A DNA stretch of 64,000 nt, taken from contig JAOSJO010000001.1 of assembly GCA_027494055.1 (NCBI GenBank), positions 783,005 to 847,004 of the forward strand, given 5' to 3'. Under the pieces are notes generated by a model. The model did not search any database, was not told where the DNA came from, and was given only the letters and a program-made list of their open reading frames with translations. The number at the start of each line of letters is the position of its first letter. The stretch's first letter is position 1. This document shows positions 17,395-26,619 of this stretch, piece after piece. This DNA comes from Anaerolineae bacterium (GTDB lineage Bacteria > Chloroflexota > Anaerolineae > Aggregatilineales > JAFGMM01). Made by a program: the position numbers and the translations under genes.

Positions 17395-18150
17395 GTGTAA
17401 TCTGTCTGAGGTAGGTGATTTACCGCGCGTCACTTCTGCCATTGTTCCGCCCAATGTCATTCCGCTCATCAACCGAGGAAACGAATACCTTGACTTGGCG
17501 GAAACAGAGAATATGGCGACTAACCTGCAACATGCAGTCGATGCTTTTCAAGAAGCATTGATCGAGTGTATTCCGGGTAGTCTCAAAGCCACCTATTCTG
17601 CAATTAAATTCAGTCTGGGGAAAGCCTATGGTGAACTGGCAGAGTCGAAAATCGGGGCGAGTATCAACTCATGCACTTGCGCTTTGAGCAAGCCTTGCTG
17701 AACTGTCATCCGGATGATGAACTCCACTCTATGCTATCGTGGAGGATGGTTTGGGCAGAACCTATTTAGATTTATCAGAAATCGAAGACAAGGAATTCAA
17801 TCTGGAGCGGAGCATTGAAGCTTTGAAAGAGCACTGGCTGCATTGAACCGGCAGGAGAATCCAACGGTTTTTGCCAGGGTGCGACACAATATGGGAGTTG
17901 CACCTGAAATTGTCAGAGACCAGAGGCGAGAACAAACCTCAGACTCGCCATTGCTATCTTCCATGAGGTGCTACAGTATCGAGACGCGCAGAGTGATCCA
18001 AAGAACTATGCGCTGACCCAGCAATGCCTGGGGAACGCTTACTTCTGGCTGTCAAAGCTCGATGAAAGCATTGAAAATCAGCAACAAGCTCGCTTGTTGG
18101 AAACAGGCCGAGCATTTCTACCGACAAGCTGGGCTAGCAGCTCTAGCTGA
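17393..18150 (+). pseudogene. Broken tetratricopeptide-repeat (TPR) protein gene
   Basis: Several TPR-like helices in different frames: PLINRGNEYLDLAETENMAT then LQHAVDAFQEALIEC; GRTYLDLSEIEDKEFNLERS; NYALTQQCLGNAYFWLSKLD with ESIENQQQA. The repeat form (names of a count, LG-x-AY, then LxxAIxxxxxAL) is that of TPR arrays seen in CHAT, NB-ARC and signalling proteins. At least four frame changes or missing bases are needed to join them, and no effector domain remains. A+T-richer than the neighbourhood, like the piece just upstream. It probably formed one locus with that piece. Confidence 0.55.
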
Positions 18151-18211
18151 CTTGATGCACAGTTGGAGCGACAAAGTGCGTTGACTTCTTAGGAAGGGTT
18201 AGTCTGCACTC

Positions 18212-18799
18212 TCACAGCGTTTTACCCAACCGGTACGCCGTCTCCAGGTGTCGCTGGCGCAGGGCGTCGTCGCCGCCTTCCATCCCGCCGAGGATGACCA
18301 TCTCCGCCTCGGCGACGCCGCAGCCGCGCAGCCGGTTGTCGAGCATGACGCGGCGCATCGCCGCCGCCAGGCCGCCGCGCTCCAGGTTCTCGTTGGTGTC
18401 GCCGGCGGACGTGATGACGAGCGCCTTCTTCAGCGTGAGCAGCGGCTTGAACGCGCCGTCCTCGAACCGGTAGGCGAAGCCGACGGTGAACACGCGGTCG
18501 AACCAGCCCTTCAGGCGCGCGGGCGCGTCGCCCCACCAGAGCGGGTAGATCAGCGCCAGCGCATCGGCGCGCGCGATCTTCTCCTGCTCGAACTGCACCT
18601 CCAGCGCCGGCGGCCCGCCGGCCACGCCGGCCTCGCGCCGGTACTCCTCCCGGTTCATCACCGCGCGGAAGCCGGTCGCGTGCAGGTCGCCGACCTCGAA
18701 CGTGTGCCCGGCGTCCTTCAGCCCGCGCATGAACTCGCGCATCACCTGTCGGGTGAACGACCCCTCGGCGGGGTGCGTAATCACGATGTAGACGTGCAT
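18212..18799 (-). CDS. NAD(P)H dehydrogenase (quinone), flavodoxin-like fold
   Basis: 195-residue flavoprotein of the NQO1/MdaB/KefF type that reduces quinones with two electrons. The opening VYIVITHPAEGSFTRQVMRE is the FMN/FAD phosphate-binding loop. ALALIYPLWWGDAPARLKGW followed by FDRVFTVGFAYRF is the family core that binds the isoalloxazine ring. LVITSAGDTNENL follows. It is the last gene of a four-gene minus-strand unit (DUF362 protein, metallophosphoesterase, alpha/beta hydrolase, then this), starting 21 bases after the hydrolase stop. The physiological substrate is unknown. Confidence 0.87.
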   Translation of the reverse strand: MHVYIVITHPAEGSFTRQVMREFMRGLKDAGHTFEVGDLHATGFRAVMNREEYRREAGVAGGPPALEVQFEQEKIARADALALIYPLWWGDAPARLKGWFDRVFTVGFAYRFEDGAFKPLLTLKKALVITSAGDTNENLERGGLAAAMRRVMLDNRLRGCGVAEAEMVILGGMEGGDDALRQRHLETAYRLGKTL

Positions 18800-18820
18800 C
18801 TCACTGCCTCCTGATGTGTT

Positions 18821-19607
18821 TCATGCCGAAAGACGGCTCAGAAAACGCGCAACGTGCGCTGCGATGGCTTCAGGCTGCTCCAGCGTCAGCATGTGGCCGG
18901 CGTCCGAGATGGCGACGAGTTCCGCGTCGGGGAGGCGCGCGGCCAGCGCCGCGCTGAGCCGGAACGGTGTGAGCTGGTCGCCCGGCGCGCCGATGACCAG
19001 GGCCGGCGCGCGGATATCGCCCAGACGCGGCGTCACGTCGAACGCAGCGCACGCCACGTAGTCGCCATACGTCACGTCGGGCGGCGTCTGGAGCAGACGC
19101 GCCCGGCCCACCGCGCGGGCGCTGGCAGGCGCGCCCGCGCCCCAGGCCCGGTCCATGACCCAGGCGGCTGCCGCCCTCCGGGTCGGCGCGGGCGGTCTCC
19201 AGCAGATCGGGCGCGACGCACAGCCGCGCCCCGGTCCCGATGAGGACCAGCCCGGCCACGCGCGCGGGGTGGTCGAGGGCGAGCGCCAGGCAGATCGCCC
19301 CGCCCATGCTGTGCCCGCAGAAGGCCGCTTGCGCGACGCCCACCGCGTCGAGCCACTGGACGAGGGCCGCGGCATAGTCCGCAATCGAGTCGCGGCCCGG
19401 CGGGTCGGCGCGCCCATGCCCAGGCAGGTCAGGCGCGAGCGTGCGGACTCCCGGCAGCCGGCGCAGCGCCGGGGGCCAATCGACGTGAGCGCCGCCCGCC
19501 CCATGCACGAGCACCAGCGGCGGGCCGGGCGCGCGCTGCCGGGGCGTGTGGTCCGCGTACCAGATGCGGGCCGGGCCGGCCGGCTGTGGCACGGTTATGA
19601 AGGGCAA
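18821..19607 (-). CDS. Alpha/beta hydrolase (one frameshift)
   Basis: About 261 residues. Oxyanion-hole motif VLVHGAGGAHVDWPP, nucleophile Ser in AFCGHSMGGAICLALAL, acid Asp in VIGAPGDQLTP and His in SDAGHMLTLEQPE complete the triad. This resembles esterases, haloperoxidase-like and meta-cleavage hydrolases. The frame slips near 19175 between ARADPEGG and AAAWVMDRAWGAGAPA. Start TTG 19607 is proposed because AGGAGG lies seven to twelve bases ahead and the sequence PFITVPQPAGPARIWY begins there; an upstream GTG is possible. It lies 22 bases after the metallophosphoesterase stop in the same operon. Confidence 0.82.
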
Positions 19608-19629
19608 GGGCGCGCCTCCTGTGCGCCGG

Positions 19630-20278
19630 CTACCGCTTGACCGATTGCACGCGGGCGACGGTCGCGTCGTCAACGTCGATGATGCGCCAGGGATACACGT
19701 TGACCACGAGCGTCTGCAGGTAGCGGGTCAGCGTGATTTCGCCCGTGTCCCAGACGTGGATGTGGCCGTGCATCAGGTACTTCGGCTTGAACCACTCCAT
19801 GAGGCGCAGGAAAGCGCGGAACCCCCTGGTGCGTGAGGTCGGGCCGGTCGTGGACGCCGAAGGGCGCGGCGTGAGTGACCAGGATGTCGAGCGCGCGGCC
19901 ATGGACCAGCCGGTTGAGCACGAGCCGGGGCATCATGCCCACGAATTTGGCCCACATCTCGCCGTCGGTGTATTGCGCCGCGCCGGGCTTGTAGCGCATC
20001 GACCCCTCCAGCCCGCCGATGAGCAGACCCCGCTCCTTGACCACGCGGTTGTCGAGGTTGCGGCCATGCAGCCGCTCGCCCTGGCGCGAGTCCTGCCAGA
20101 AGTGGTTACCCCGCACGTAGAGCAGCGGCCGGCACAGCACCGACGCGATGAAGTCCAGGTAGGTGGTCGGCAGGTCGCCGCAGCTTATGATGAGCTGCGC
20201 GTCGCCGGCGCGCTGGCGCAGGATGCTGGCGTTGTAGAGCGGGGTGTTGGTTTCGTCGGAGACGGCAAGGATGCGCAC
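19630..20278 (-). CDS. Metallophosphoesterase (one frameshift)
   Basis: About 216 residues of the calcineurin-like phosphoesterase fold. Metal-site motifs: RILAVSDETNTPLYN at the N-terminus, LIISCGDLPTTYLDF, LLYVRGNHFW, DILVTHAAPFGVHD, and LMHGHIHVWD after the frameshift near 19826. The first motif has SDETN in place of the common SDxHG, so the exact metal ligands differ from the textbook set. Start GTG 20278 is supported by GAGGAG ten bases ahead. It sits 11 bases after the DUF362 gene stop, so the two are probably co-translated. The substrate is not predictable. Confidence 0.82.
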
Positions 20279-20289
20279 GTTCGTCTCCT

Positions 20290-21819
20290 CTAAGGCTGGC
20301 CGGTCAGGTCGTGGCGCGTGTCGAGCGGTGCGCGGGCCGCGCGCTGCGGCCCTGGGGCCGGGCGGCGCAGGTGGCTGTGCGCCGTGATGCGCCACCGCCG
20401 CACGAGATTTGACCAGACGTACCGGCTCGTGAAGCTGAGGAACAGGCGGGCGTCGAAGTAGGGGTTCTTTGCGCCGCCGAGGAAGGCGAGGCGCACGTGA
20501 TGCTCGTGCATCGACGCCGGGCACCCGTAGACGCGGTGATAGGGCCGCCGCCAATGGCGCACCCGGTCCCAAAGGAAGCGCAGCAGGATGCGCACCACGT
20601 CCACGCTTGCCCTGTGACGGCGCGGGTCGATCCGGCTGTGCGGCGTGTAGGTCGATTCGACTTCGACCACCCTCCCGTTCAGCCGACCCCGCCAGCAGGC
20701 GCAGTCGCCAAAGAAAATGACCGGCTCGCCCGGCTTCGGGTTGATCGCGCCGCGATAGTCGCCGAAGACGTAGGTCATGGGCCGGAGGCGTTCGTACACG
20801 TCAGGCTGCCACGCGCGCTGGAGCGATTCGACCGTCTCCCAGAGCGCGCCAGGGCAGCCGCCCCAGCAGTAGTCACCGCCGTGCGCATCTGGCGGCAGGC
20901 CGAGGTGGACGGTGATGCGGTCGGTCTTGCGCCGCAGCGCCGCGTCCACCTTCTCGACCGAGAGCTGGAACCCTGCGCCGCGCGCCCGCGCTTCCTCGAA
21001 CGGCACATCGCCGCCGAGCGCGATGTCGGCAACGTCCAGCGGCCCCAGGCCGCGCGCGCCCGCGATACGGATGTGGTCCACCGCGTGCGGATCGAGGCCG
21101 AGGATGTGGGCGCACACCACATCGACCGCGACCTGGTTGGTACCCATGACGATCAGGCCCAGGCGGCGCGGCGTGGGCGACATCATGGTCAGCTCGCCGG
21201 CGGTGATGGCGTCCACGGCGATGAAGCCGGGCGTGAGGATCTCCTGCAGATCGACGATCTTCTGGTGCAGGTGGAAGTCGTGGTCGATGATGCGGTGTCC
21301 GCTGTCCTGGAGGCCGATGTAGTTCTTGAGCGCGCACGTCATCTTGCACCAGGCGTGCGCCTTGAGCTTGGGCGCGTTGATGAGGAAGTCGCACGCCGCG
21401 ACCGGCGTCGGCACGTAGACGTAAGGCCGCAGCGCGTCCGGGTGGCGCAGCGGGACCTCGACGTTGGGGTACTCCTCGAAGTAGTACGCTTTGGCGCGGT
21501 GGCGCTTGATCGCCGGGCCGTAGCCGGCGTGGTGGAAGCCGAAGCGGGTTGGGACCGTGAGCGCCGACCGCTCGCCGACCGCGAGTTCGGTCACGTCGCC
21601 GTCGCGCGCCCTGACCGCCGCCAACAGCCCTTCGATGAACTCGGCGCGGGTGTGGGCCAGCTCGTAGCGCCCGCGCACCGCGACGACGACGTTCGGCTTA
21701 ATCATGGTGCGCCCGTGCGGGCGCGCGCCGAGCGCGTCCATGCCCTCGCCGAGGATGTGCGCCAGCCGGCCGGCATCGTAGGCGTCACAATGCCGGATGA
21801 GTACGGTTGGGTGGGTCAT
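20290..21819 (-). CDS. DUF362 domain-containing protein
   Basis: 509 residues from ATG 21819 (GAGGAG upstream). The DUF362 core is visible as MIKPNVVVAVRGRYELAHT, then FLINAPKLKAHAWCKMTCAL with KNYIGLQDSGHR. LIVMGTNQVAVDVVCAHILG and LDPHAVDHIRIA follow. The family is often found with ferredoxin domains; here no 4Fe-4S domain is seen. Instead there is a C-terminal extension with YCWGGCPGALWE and FFGDCACWRG, which hold conserved-looking Cys residues. Function of the family is not firmly known. It heads a four-gene minus operon. Confidence 0.83.
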   Translation of the reverse strand: MTHPTVLIRHCDAYDAGRLAHILGEGMDALGARPHGRTMIKPNVVVAVRGRYELAHTRAEFIEGLLAAVRARDGDVTELAVGERSALTVPTRFGFHHAGYGPAIKRHRAKAYYFEEYPNVEVPLRHPDALRPYVYVPTPVAACDFLINAPKLKAHAWCKMTCALKNYIGLQDSGHRIIDHDFHLHQKIVDLQEILTPGFIAVDAITAGELTMMSPTPRRLGLIVMGTNQVAVDVVCAHILGLDPHAVDHIRIAGARGLGPLDVADIALGGDVPFEEARARGAGFQLSVEKVDAALRRKTDRITVHLGLPPDAHGGDYCWGGCPGALWETVESLQRAWQPDVYERLRPMTYVFGDYRGAINPKPGEPVIFFGDCACWRGRLNGRVVEVESTYTPHSRIDPRRHRASVDVVRILLRFLWDRVRHWRRPYHRVYGCPASMHEHHVRLAFLGGAKNPYFDARLFLSFTSRYVWSNLVRRWRITAHSHLRRPAPGPQRAARAPLDTRHDLTGQP

Positions 21820-21921
21820 TGGCTCCTCGCGCCAGCGGTTCGCACAGCGGGCGTCTCTGGAGCTATTGTGTACGATTTTGGAGGGGCGGGCAAATGAATT
21901 CGCGCGCCGCACCCGCCTGCC

Positions 21922-23094
21922 CTACACCCCCGCCGGCAGGAAAAAGAACGCGACCGCGACGATCAGGTACACCGCGAGCAGCATCGCGCCCTCCAGCCAG
22001 TTCGACTCGCCGTCGAGCGCGATGAAGGCGGCCACGACCGACGCCGAAAAGAGCGCGATCAACTCGAAGGCGTTGAAGATCAGCAGCAGCGTCTGGTTGA
22101 ACAACAGGCTGATGAACACCAGCAGCGGCGCGACGAACAGCGCGATCTGAATGCTCGACCCCAGCGACACGGCCAGGCTCAATTCGATGCGGTTCTTCAG
22201 CGCCACCTGGACCGCGACCAGGTGCTCGGCCACGTTGCCGATGAGGGGAATGATGATAATGCCGATGAAGAACTCAGACAGGCCGAGCGCCTCGGTCACG
22301 TGCTCCACTGCGCCGACCAGCACCTCGCTCATGAAGACCGTGCCGAGCGTCGCAGCCAACAGGACGATCAGCGCGTGGCGCACGCTCCACCGGGCGGTGT
22401 GCGCCGCCGCCTCGCGCGCCAGCCCTCGTCCCGACGTGAACGAGTAGACAATCGTCAGCGCGTACAGCACGATCATCACCACCGCGACGCCCTCGCTCAG
22501 CCCAAGCTCGGCGGTCAGCGCCACGCCAGGGGTGAGGCCCGCCGCCTCCGACGCGGCCTCGCTTTCTCCGGCGCTCCCGGCCTCCTCGACCTGCGCCGGC
22601 GCGCCGTCGGTCACGGCGTTTTCGATCTCCGCGCTGAACAGCGACGGGATCGCCAGCGCGAAGACCGCCAGCACCAGCAGGGTCGCGTTTACCGCAGCCT
22701 GCCGCCGGTCGAAGGTCTGGATGCCGTTCTTGAGGCCGCCCAGCAGCAGGCTCAGCCCCATCACGAGCAGCAGGTTGCCGATGATCGAGCCGGTGATCGA
22801 GGCGCGCACCAGGTCGAGCAGCCCGGCGCTGATGGCGAAGATCGTGATGATGAGTTCGGCGGCGTTGCCCAGCGTGGCGTTGAGCAGGCCGCCGAAGCGC
22901 GGCCCGATGTGCGCGGCCAGCTCCTCGGTGCCCACGCCGATCAGGTCGGCGAGCGGAATCAGCCCCAGGCCGGCGAGGGCGAACACCAGCACCGGGTCGC
23001 CGCCGCTCAGGTCGACGATTAGCGCAATGGGCGCGAAGACCAGCAAAACGTAGAGGAATTTGTCCAGACCGATTCTGTGCAGCGTCGCGATCAC
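21922..23094 (-). CDS. Ca2+/H+ antiporter (CaCA/CAX family)
   Basis: 390-residue membrane protein with about eleven hydrophobic segments. The two inverted alpha-repeats that form the cation path are visible: LLNATLGNAAELIITIFAI (alpha-1) and IIPLIGNVAEHLVAVQVAL (alpha-2), each with the essential acidic residue. Between the halves lies a Glu/Ala-rich loop (APAQVEEAGSAGESEAASE), the acidic stretch typical of CAX proteins. It would expel calcium in exchange for protons. It stands alone between the DUF362 operon and the URO-D-like gene on the same strand. Confidence 0.92.
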   Translation of the reverse strand: MIATLHRIGLDKFLYVLLVFAPIALIVDLSGGDPVLVFALAGLGLIPLADLIGVGTEELAAHIGPRFGGLLNATLGNAAELIITIFAISAGLLDLVRASITGSIIGNLLLVMGLSLLLGGLKNGIQTFDRRQAAVNATLLVLAVFALAIPSLFSAEIENAVTDGAPAQVEEAGSAGESEAASEAAGLTPGVALTAELGLSEGVAVVMIVLYALTIVYSFTSGRGLAREAAAHTARWSVRHALIVLLAATLGTVFMSEVLVGAVEHVTEALGLSEFFIGIIIIPLIGNVAEHLVAVQVALKNRIELSLAVSLGSSIQIALFVAPLLVFISLLFNQTLLLIFNAFELIALFSASVVAAFIALDGESNWLEGAMLLAVYLIVAVAFFFLPAGV

Positions 23095-23175
23095 GGGCGT
23101 TCTCCCTGCCGCCGGCGATTTCCGGGCGGGGCTATGCTTTTCGTGTAGTCGTTACACACAAACCCGACGCAGCGC

Positions 23176-24291
23176 TCAGTACCACATGTGCTCGCGGTAC
23201 ACGTCCAGGGCGTAGCGATAGCTGTCGTAGCGCACGAGCGGCGTCACCGAATGGTCGGTGGCGAAGAAGTAGCGCGCGCCGCGCGCCTTCATGCCTTCGA
23301 CGATTTCGATCACCGCGCGGCGGATGATGTCGCGGTCGTTGGTCTCGAGCCGGCGCACATCCAGCCCGCCGACGAACGCCAGCTTGTCGCCGTACTGCTC
23401 TGCGAAAGCGAACAGGTCGTTGCCGGCCTTCACCTCCATCGGGTTGAGCGCGTCGAAGCCGGCCTCGACGATCAGCGGCAGCGCGTCGGTGGTCTTGCCG
23501 CATGAGTGGAAGACCACCGGCAGACCCTTCTCGTGGAAGAAGGCGACCATCTCCGCGAAATACGGGAAGATCAGTTCCCGGTAGGTCTTGGGCGAGGCGA
23601 ACAGCTTGTCCTTGAACCCCAGGTCTTCGTAGATCCAGATGCCGTCGGGTACGCCGACCTGCTCCAAGAGAAGTTGATAGTGCGCCTTGAAGAAGTCGAT
23701 GTAGACGCGGTTGAAGTCGTGGATCCAGCCGGGGTCGAGGATCAGGCTTTCGTACAGGCACACGTCGCCGAGGCTCTGCCGCGCGGTCTCCCAGATGAGT
23801 ACGTCGCCGTAGAAGGTCCACTTGTCGGCGGCGCGGCCTATCGCCAGCTCCGCCGCGTTGCCTTTCAGGTCGAGGCGACGCGGGTCGAGCTCGAGCAGGT
23901 GAGGGCGGTAGTCCTGCTCCCAGACGGCGCGACTGGTCATCGCGAAGTCGATGTGCTCTGGCGTGCCGGACTTGTGCTTCCAGAACTTGAACGACGCGCC
24001 CGCGCCGGTCCGCTTGATGTACCATTCGTCGGTCTCGGCCAGGATCTCCTCGTAATCGAGGATCGGCTCGCGCTTGACCCAGCCGCCGGCGGCGTGCATG
24101 TCCGCGCCGAAGTGGAGGTTCGGGTCTTCCGGCTTGACGACCTCTTTCCCGTCCTCGATGACGACGCGCGTGGGGAAGCCCTGTTCCACCCAGATTTCGG
24201 GCGTCTCCGGCCAGAAGTAATCGTAGAAGCCGACGCGGTCGAAGTCGCCCTGGGTCAGAAGGCCTTGGGTCAGATCACGGGAGTTCATCAT
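23176..24291 (-). CDS. Uroporphyrinogen decarboxylase-like (URO-D superfamily) protein
   Basis: 371 residues from ATG 24291 (or 24288), with AGGAG upstream. The barrel is recognisable from DGIWIYEDLGFKDKLFASPK, TYRELIFPYFAEMVAFFHEK, PVVFHSCGKTTDALPLIVEA and GFDALNPMEVKAGND, with AFVGGLDVR near the end. SCGKT and NPMEV match the parts that bind metal or substrate in URO-D-like methyltransferases and uncharacterised relatives. A true haem-pathway HemE is unlikely because its Arg-rich N-terminal signature is absent. It lies apart from other pathway genes, so the substrate remains unknown. Confidence 0.82.
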   Translation of the reverse strand: MMNSRDLTQGLLTQGDFDRVGFYDYFWPETPEIWVEQGFPTRVVIEDGKEVVKPEDPNLHFGADMHAAGGWVKREPILDYEEILAETDEWYIKRTGAGASFKFWKHKSGTPEHIDFAMTSRAVWEQDYRPHLLELDPRRLDLKGNAAELAIGRAADKWTFYGDVLIWETARQSLGDVCLYESLILDPGWIHDFNRVYIDFFKAHYQLLLEQVGVPDGIWIYEDLGFKDKLFASPKTYRELIFPYFAEMVAFFHEKGLPVVFHSCGKTTDALPLIVEAGFDALNPMEVKAGNDLFAFAEQYGDKLAFVGGLDVRRLETNDRDIIRRAVIEIVEGMKARGARYFFATDHSVTPLVRYDSYRYALDVYREHMWY

Positions 24292-24390
24292 TGCCGGGTT
24301 GCTCCTGTGTGCGCAGTCCGCAGAGTCGAGACACCCGGTATTGTAGGTCCGGGCGCGCGCGCTGGCAACGTGCCGAAGCAAGGGCGCTGT

Positions 24391-24423
24391 AGCTCCCAGG
24401 GAGCTTCAAGCTCCCTGGGAGCT
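24391..24423. repeat. Palindromic repeat, AGCTCCCAGGGAGCT type (copy 3 of family)
   Basis: Perfect palindrome of 15-base arms AGCTCCCAGGGAGCT and AGCTCCCTGGGAGCT around TCA, between the divergent URO-D-like and cupin genes. Each arm is itself nearly palindromic, so alternative folds exist. Confidence 0.8.
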
Positions 24424-24505
24424 GGGAAAGTCCAACGAAGCAGAATTGAGCTATAATCGATTTGGCGTAAAGCCTCCGGAAGGGCAAGGCGAAAGGAACC
24501 GGCGG

Positions 24506-24823
24506 ATGCCCGCTTCTGGCGTCGTGATCACAACCTGGGAGGGCGACGCGCCACCGACCGAGGCGGCGTTGCAACGCCGCTGTGCTGAGGAGGGCCTGCA
24601 CCCCTACCGCTGGAGCAACGCGCCCGGCGATGTCTACGCCGCGCACACGCATGCCTACCATAAGGTGATCTACGTCGTGCGCGGGTCGATCACGTTCGGC
24701 CTGCCGGATGCAGGGGAGCGCGTGACCCTCCGCGCCGGCGACCGGCTCGACCTGCCTCCGGGCGTGCTGCACGACGCGGTCGTTGGGCCGGAGGGCGTGG
24801 TGTGCCTGGAAGCGCACCGGTGA
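24506..24823 (+). CDS. Small cupin-domain protein
   Basis: 105-residue single cupin. Cupin motif 1 is seen as DVYAAHTHAYHKVIYVVRG and motif 2 as LRAGDRLDLPPGVLHDAVVG, giving His-x-His and a late His as metal ligands. The usual Glu of motif 1 is not obvious (KVIY occupies its place), so the metal site may differ. ATG 24506 is preceded by AGGAACCGGCGG. TATAAT at 24452-24457 may be its promoter. It lies 40 bases ahead of cysH and may be co-transcribed. No substrate can be assigned. Confidence 0.8.
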   Translation: MPASGVVITTWEGDAPPTEAALQRRCAEEGLHPYRWSNAPGDVYAAHTHAYHKVIYVVRGSITFGLPDAGERVTLRAGDRLDLPPGVLHDAVVGPEGVVCLEAHR

Positions 24824-24863
24824 GTGTAAAGGGACGGCCTCGCGCACGCGCGATGGTATCTCA

Positions 24864-25643
24864 ATGACAGCGACGCCACCTGACCGGCCCATCGGAACCG
24901 ACCTCGATATTCCCCGCCTCAACGAACAGCTTGAGGGCTGGCCGGCGGAGGACATCCTGGCGTGGGCGTGGGCGACGCTCGGCCCCGACGTGGCCGTGAG
25001 TTCGTCCTTCCAGACGCAGAGCGTGCCGCTGCTGTACCTGGTGTCGCAGGTGTGTCCGGAGATGCCGGTGATCTTTGTCGATACCGGCTTCCACTTCCCC
25101 GAAACGCTGGCCTTTCGCGACGAACTCCAGGCGCGGTACAACCTGAATATCGTCGTGGCGCGTCCGGCCATCGAGAAAAGCCAGATGTTGCAGCAGTATG
25201 GCGAGGGCCTGTACCGCCGCGACCCCGACCTGTGCTGTTACCTCCACAAGGTGGAGCCGATGCAGCGCGCGATTGCGGGGCTGCGTGGGTGGATCAGCGG
25301 CGTGCGGCGCGACCAGACCGCGCACCGCGCCACGCTGCGTGTCATCGAAGCGCAGCCTGGCCGCCCGCTGAAGATACACCCGCTGCTCAACTGGACGCGG
25401 CGCGACCTCTGGCGCTTCATCAACGCCCATGACCTGCCCGCGCACCCGCTCTTCGCGCAGGGCTACCTGAGCGTCGGGTGCGCGCCGTGCACCCGACCGG
25501 TCACGCCGGGCGAGGACGAGCGCGCCGGGCGGTGGGAGGGCGCCGATAAGACGGAATGTGGGCTGCACGTGGACCTGATAGACCCGTCAGCGGACGGGCA
25601 AGAACGCTTGGAGAGGGAAGATGGCAGAACGAGAGAACGGTGA
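24864..25643 (+). CDS. cysH: Phosphoadenylyl/adenylyl-sulfate reductase
   Basis: 259-residue reductase of assimilatory sulfate reduction, forming sulfite from APS or PAPS with thioredoxin. PP-loop-type motif VAVSSSFQTQSVPLLYL, then PVIFVDTGFHFPETLAF, YGEGLYRRDPDLCCYLHKVE and WISGVRRDQTAHR. Both Cys pairs that bind a [4Fe-4S] cluster are present (DLCC and GCAPC), which points to APS rather than PAPS as substrate. The catalytic C-terminal Cys is in KTECGLHVD. The last 23 bases overlap the next gene. No other sulfate-assimilation gene is in the window. Confidence 0.93.
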   Translation: MTATPPDRPIGTDLDIPRLNEQLEGWPAEDILAWAWATLGPDVAVSSSFQTQSVPLLYLVSQVCPEMPVIFVDTGFHFPETLAFRDELQARYNLNIVVARPAIEKSQMLQQYGEGLYRRDPDLCCYLHKVEPMQRAIAGLRGWISGVRRDQTAHRATLRVIEAQPGRPLKIHPLLNWTRRDLWRFINAHDLPAHPLFAQGYLSVGCAPCTRPVTPGEDERAGRWEGADKTECGLHVDLIDPSADGQERLEREDGRTRER

Positions 25644-26619
25644 ACCGGTGATCCTGGTGACGGGCGGGGCGGGCTATATCGGCTCGCAGTTGATCCGCGA
25701 CCTGCACGCCGACCCGCGCTTCGCGCACGCCACGATCCGCATTTACGACAACCTGCGGCGGCGGCGCTTTCGCGGGCTGATGGACCTGCCGGCGGACGGC
25801 TGTTACGAGTTCATCGAGGGCGACATCCTGGACCGCGGCAACCTGGCGCGCGCCATGCGCGGCGTGACTGCCGTCATGCACCTTGCCGCCATCGTCACCA
25901 CGCCGATGCACTTCGACCAGCCGGAGTGGACGCGGCAGGTCAACCAGTGGGGGACGGCCTCGGTCATCGATTGCGCGCTCGACGCCGGCGTCACGCGGCT
26001 GGTCTACAGCAGCTCGGCGAGCGTGTACGGGGCAGGCGGGCCATTCCGCGAGACCGACCCCTGTCGCCCCATCGGCCCGTATTCGATCTCGAAGCGCAAG
26101 GGTGAGGAGGAAGTGATCCGCAGCCAGGAGCGCGGCCTGCGCGCGACCATCCTGCGCCTGGGCATGACGTTCGGCACCGCGCCGGCGATGCGCCACGACT
26201 CGGTTGTGAGCCAGTTTGTCTACGCCGCCGGCGTCGGACGCGCGCTGGCGATACACGGCACGGGCGAGCAGGTGCGCCCGCTCATCCACGTGCGCGACGC
26301 TTCGGCGGCGCTGCGGCTGTGCCTGGCCGACGCGAGCACCGAGGGGCAGGTCTACAACGTCGCCACGATGAACCACAGCGTCAACGACATCGCGGAGACG
26401 CTCAGGGCGATGGCGCCCAACGTCGCCGTGCGCTACACCGACCAGGACGTGCTGACCAACGTCAGCTACGAGGTGGACTCGTCGCGCTTCCTGAGCCTGG
26501 GCTTCCAGCCGGCGTTCAGGCTGACCGACGGCCTGCGCGAGATGCTCGCGCACTGGACGGGCTTCCGCCCCGCGCTGACCGGTACCGGTCCGCTGCTCGC
26601 GCCGGAGGACTTGATCTGA
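25621..26619 (+). CDS. NAD-dependent epimerase/dehydratase (extended SDR)
   Basis: 332 residues. Rossmann motif VTGGAGYIGSQLIRDL, active-site Ser/Tyr/Lys arrangement in VYSSSASVYGAGG and YSISKRKGEEEV. PLIHVRDASAALRLCLAD is the usual C-terminal region. It acts on a nucleotide sugar or similar substrate; UDP-glucose 4-epimerase-like is plausible but unproven. ATG 25621 overlaps cysH by 23 bases, with GAGAGGGAAG just ahead, so the two share a message. Functional linkage with sulfate reduction is not obvious; sulfosugar synthesis would be one idea. Confidence 0.86.
   Translation: MAERENGEPVILVTGGAGYIGSQLIRDLHADPRFAHATIRIYDNLRRRRFRGLMDLPADGCYEFIEGDILDRGNLARAMRGVTAVMHLAAIVTTPMHFDQPEWTRQVNQWGTASVIDCALDAGVTRLVYSSSASVYGAGGPFRETDPCRPIGPYSISKRKGEEEVIRSQERGLRATILRLGMTFGTAPAMRHDSVVSQFVYAAGVGRALAIHGTGEQVRPLIHVRDASAALRLCLADASTEGQVYNVATMNHSVNDIAETLRAMAPNVAVRYTDQDVLTNVSYEVDSSRFLSLGFQPAFRLTDGLREMLAHWTGFRPALTGTGPLLAPEDLI

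Noticed and set aside
20497..21897. A 466-residue plus-strand frame opposite the DUF362 gene
   Set aside because: Shadow frame rich in Arg/Val/Asp without domains; the minus-strand gene has family motifs and a good ribosome-binding site.
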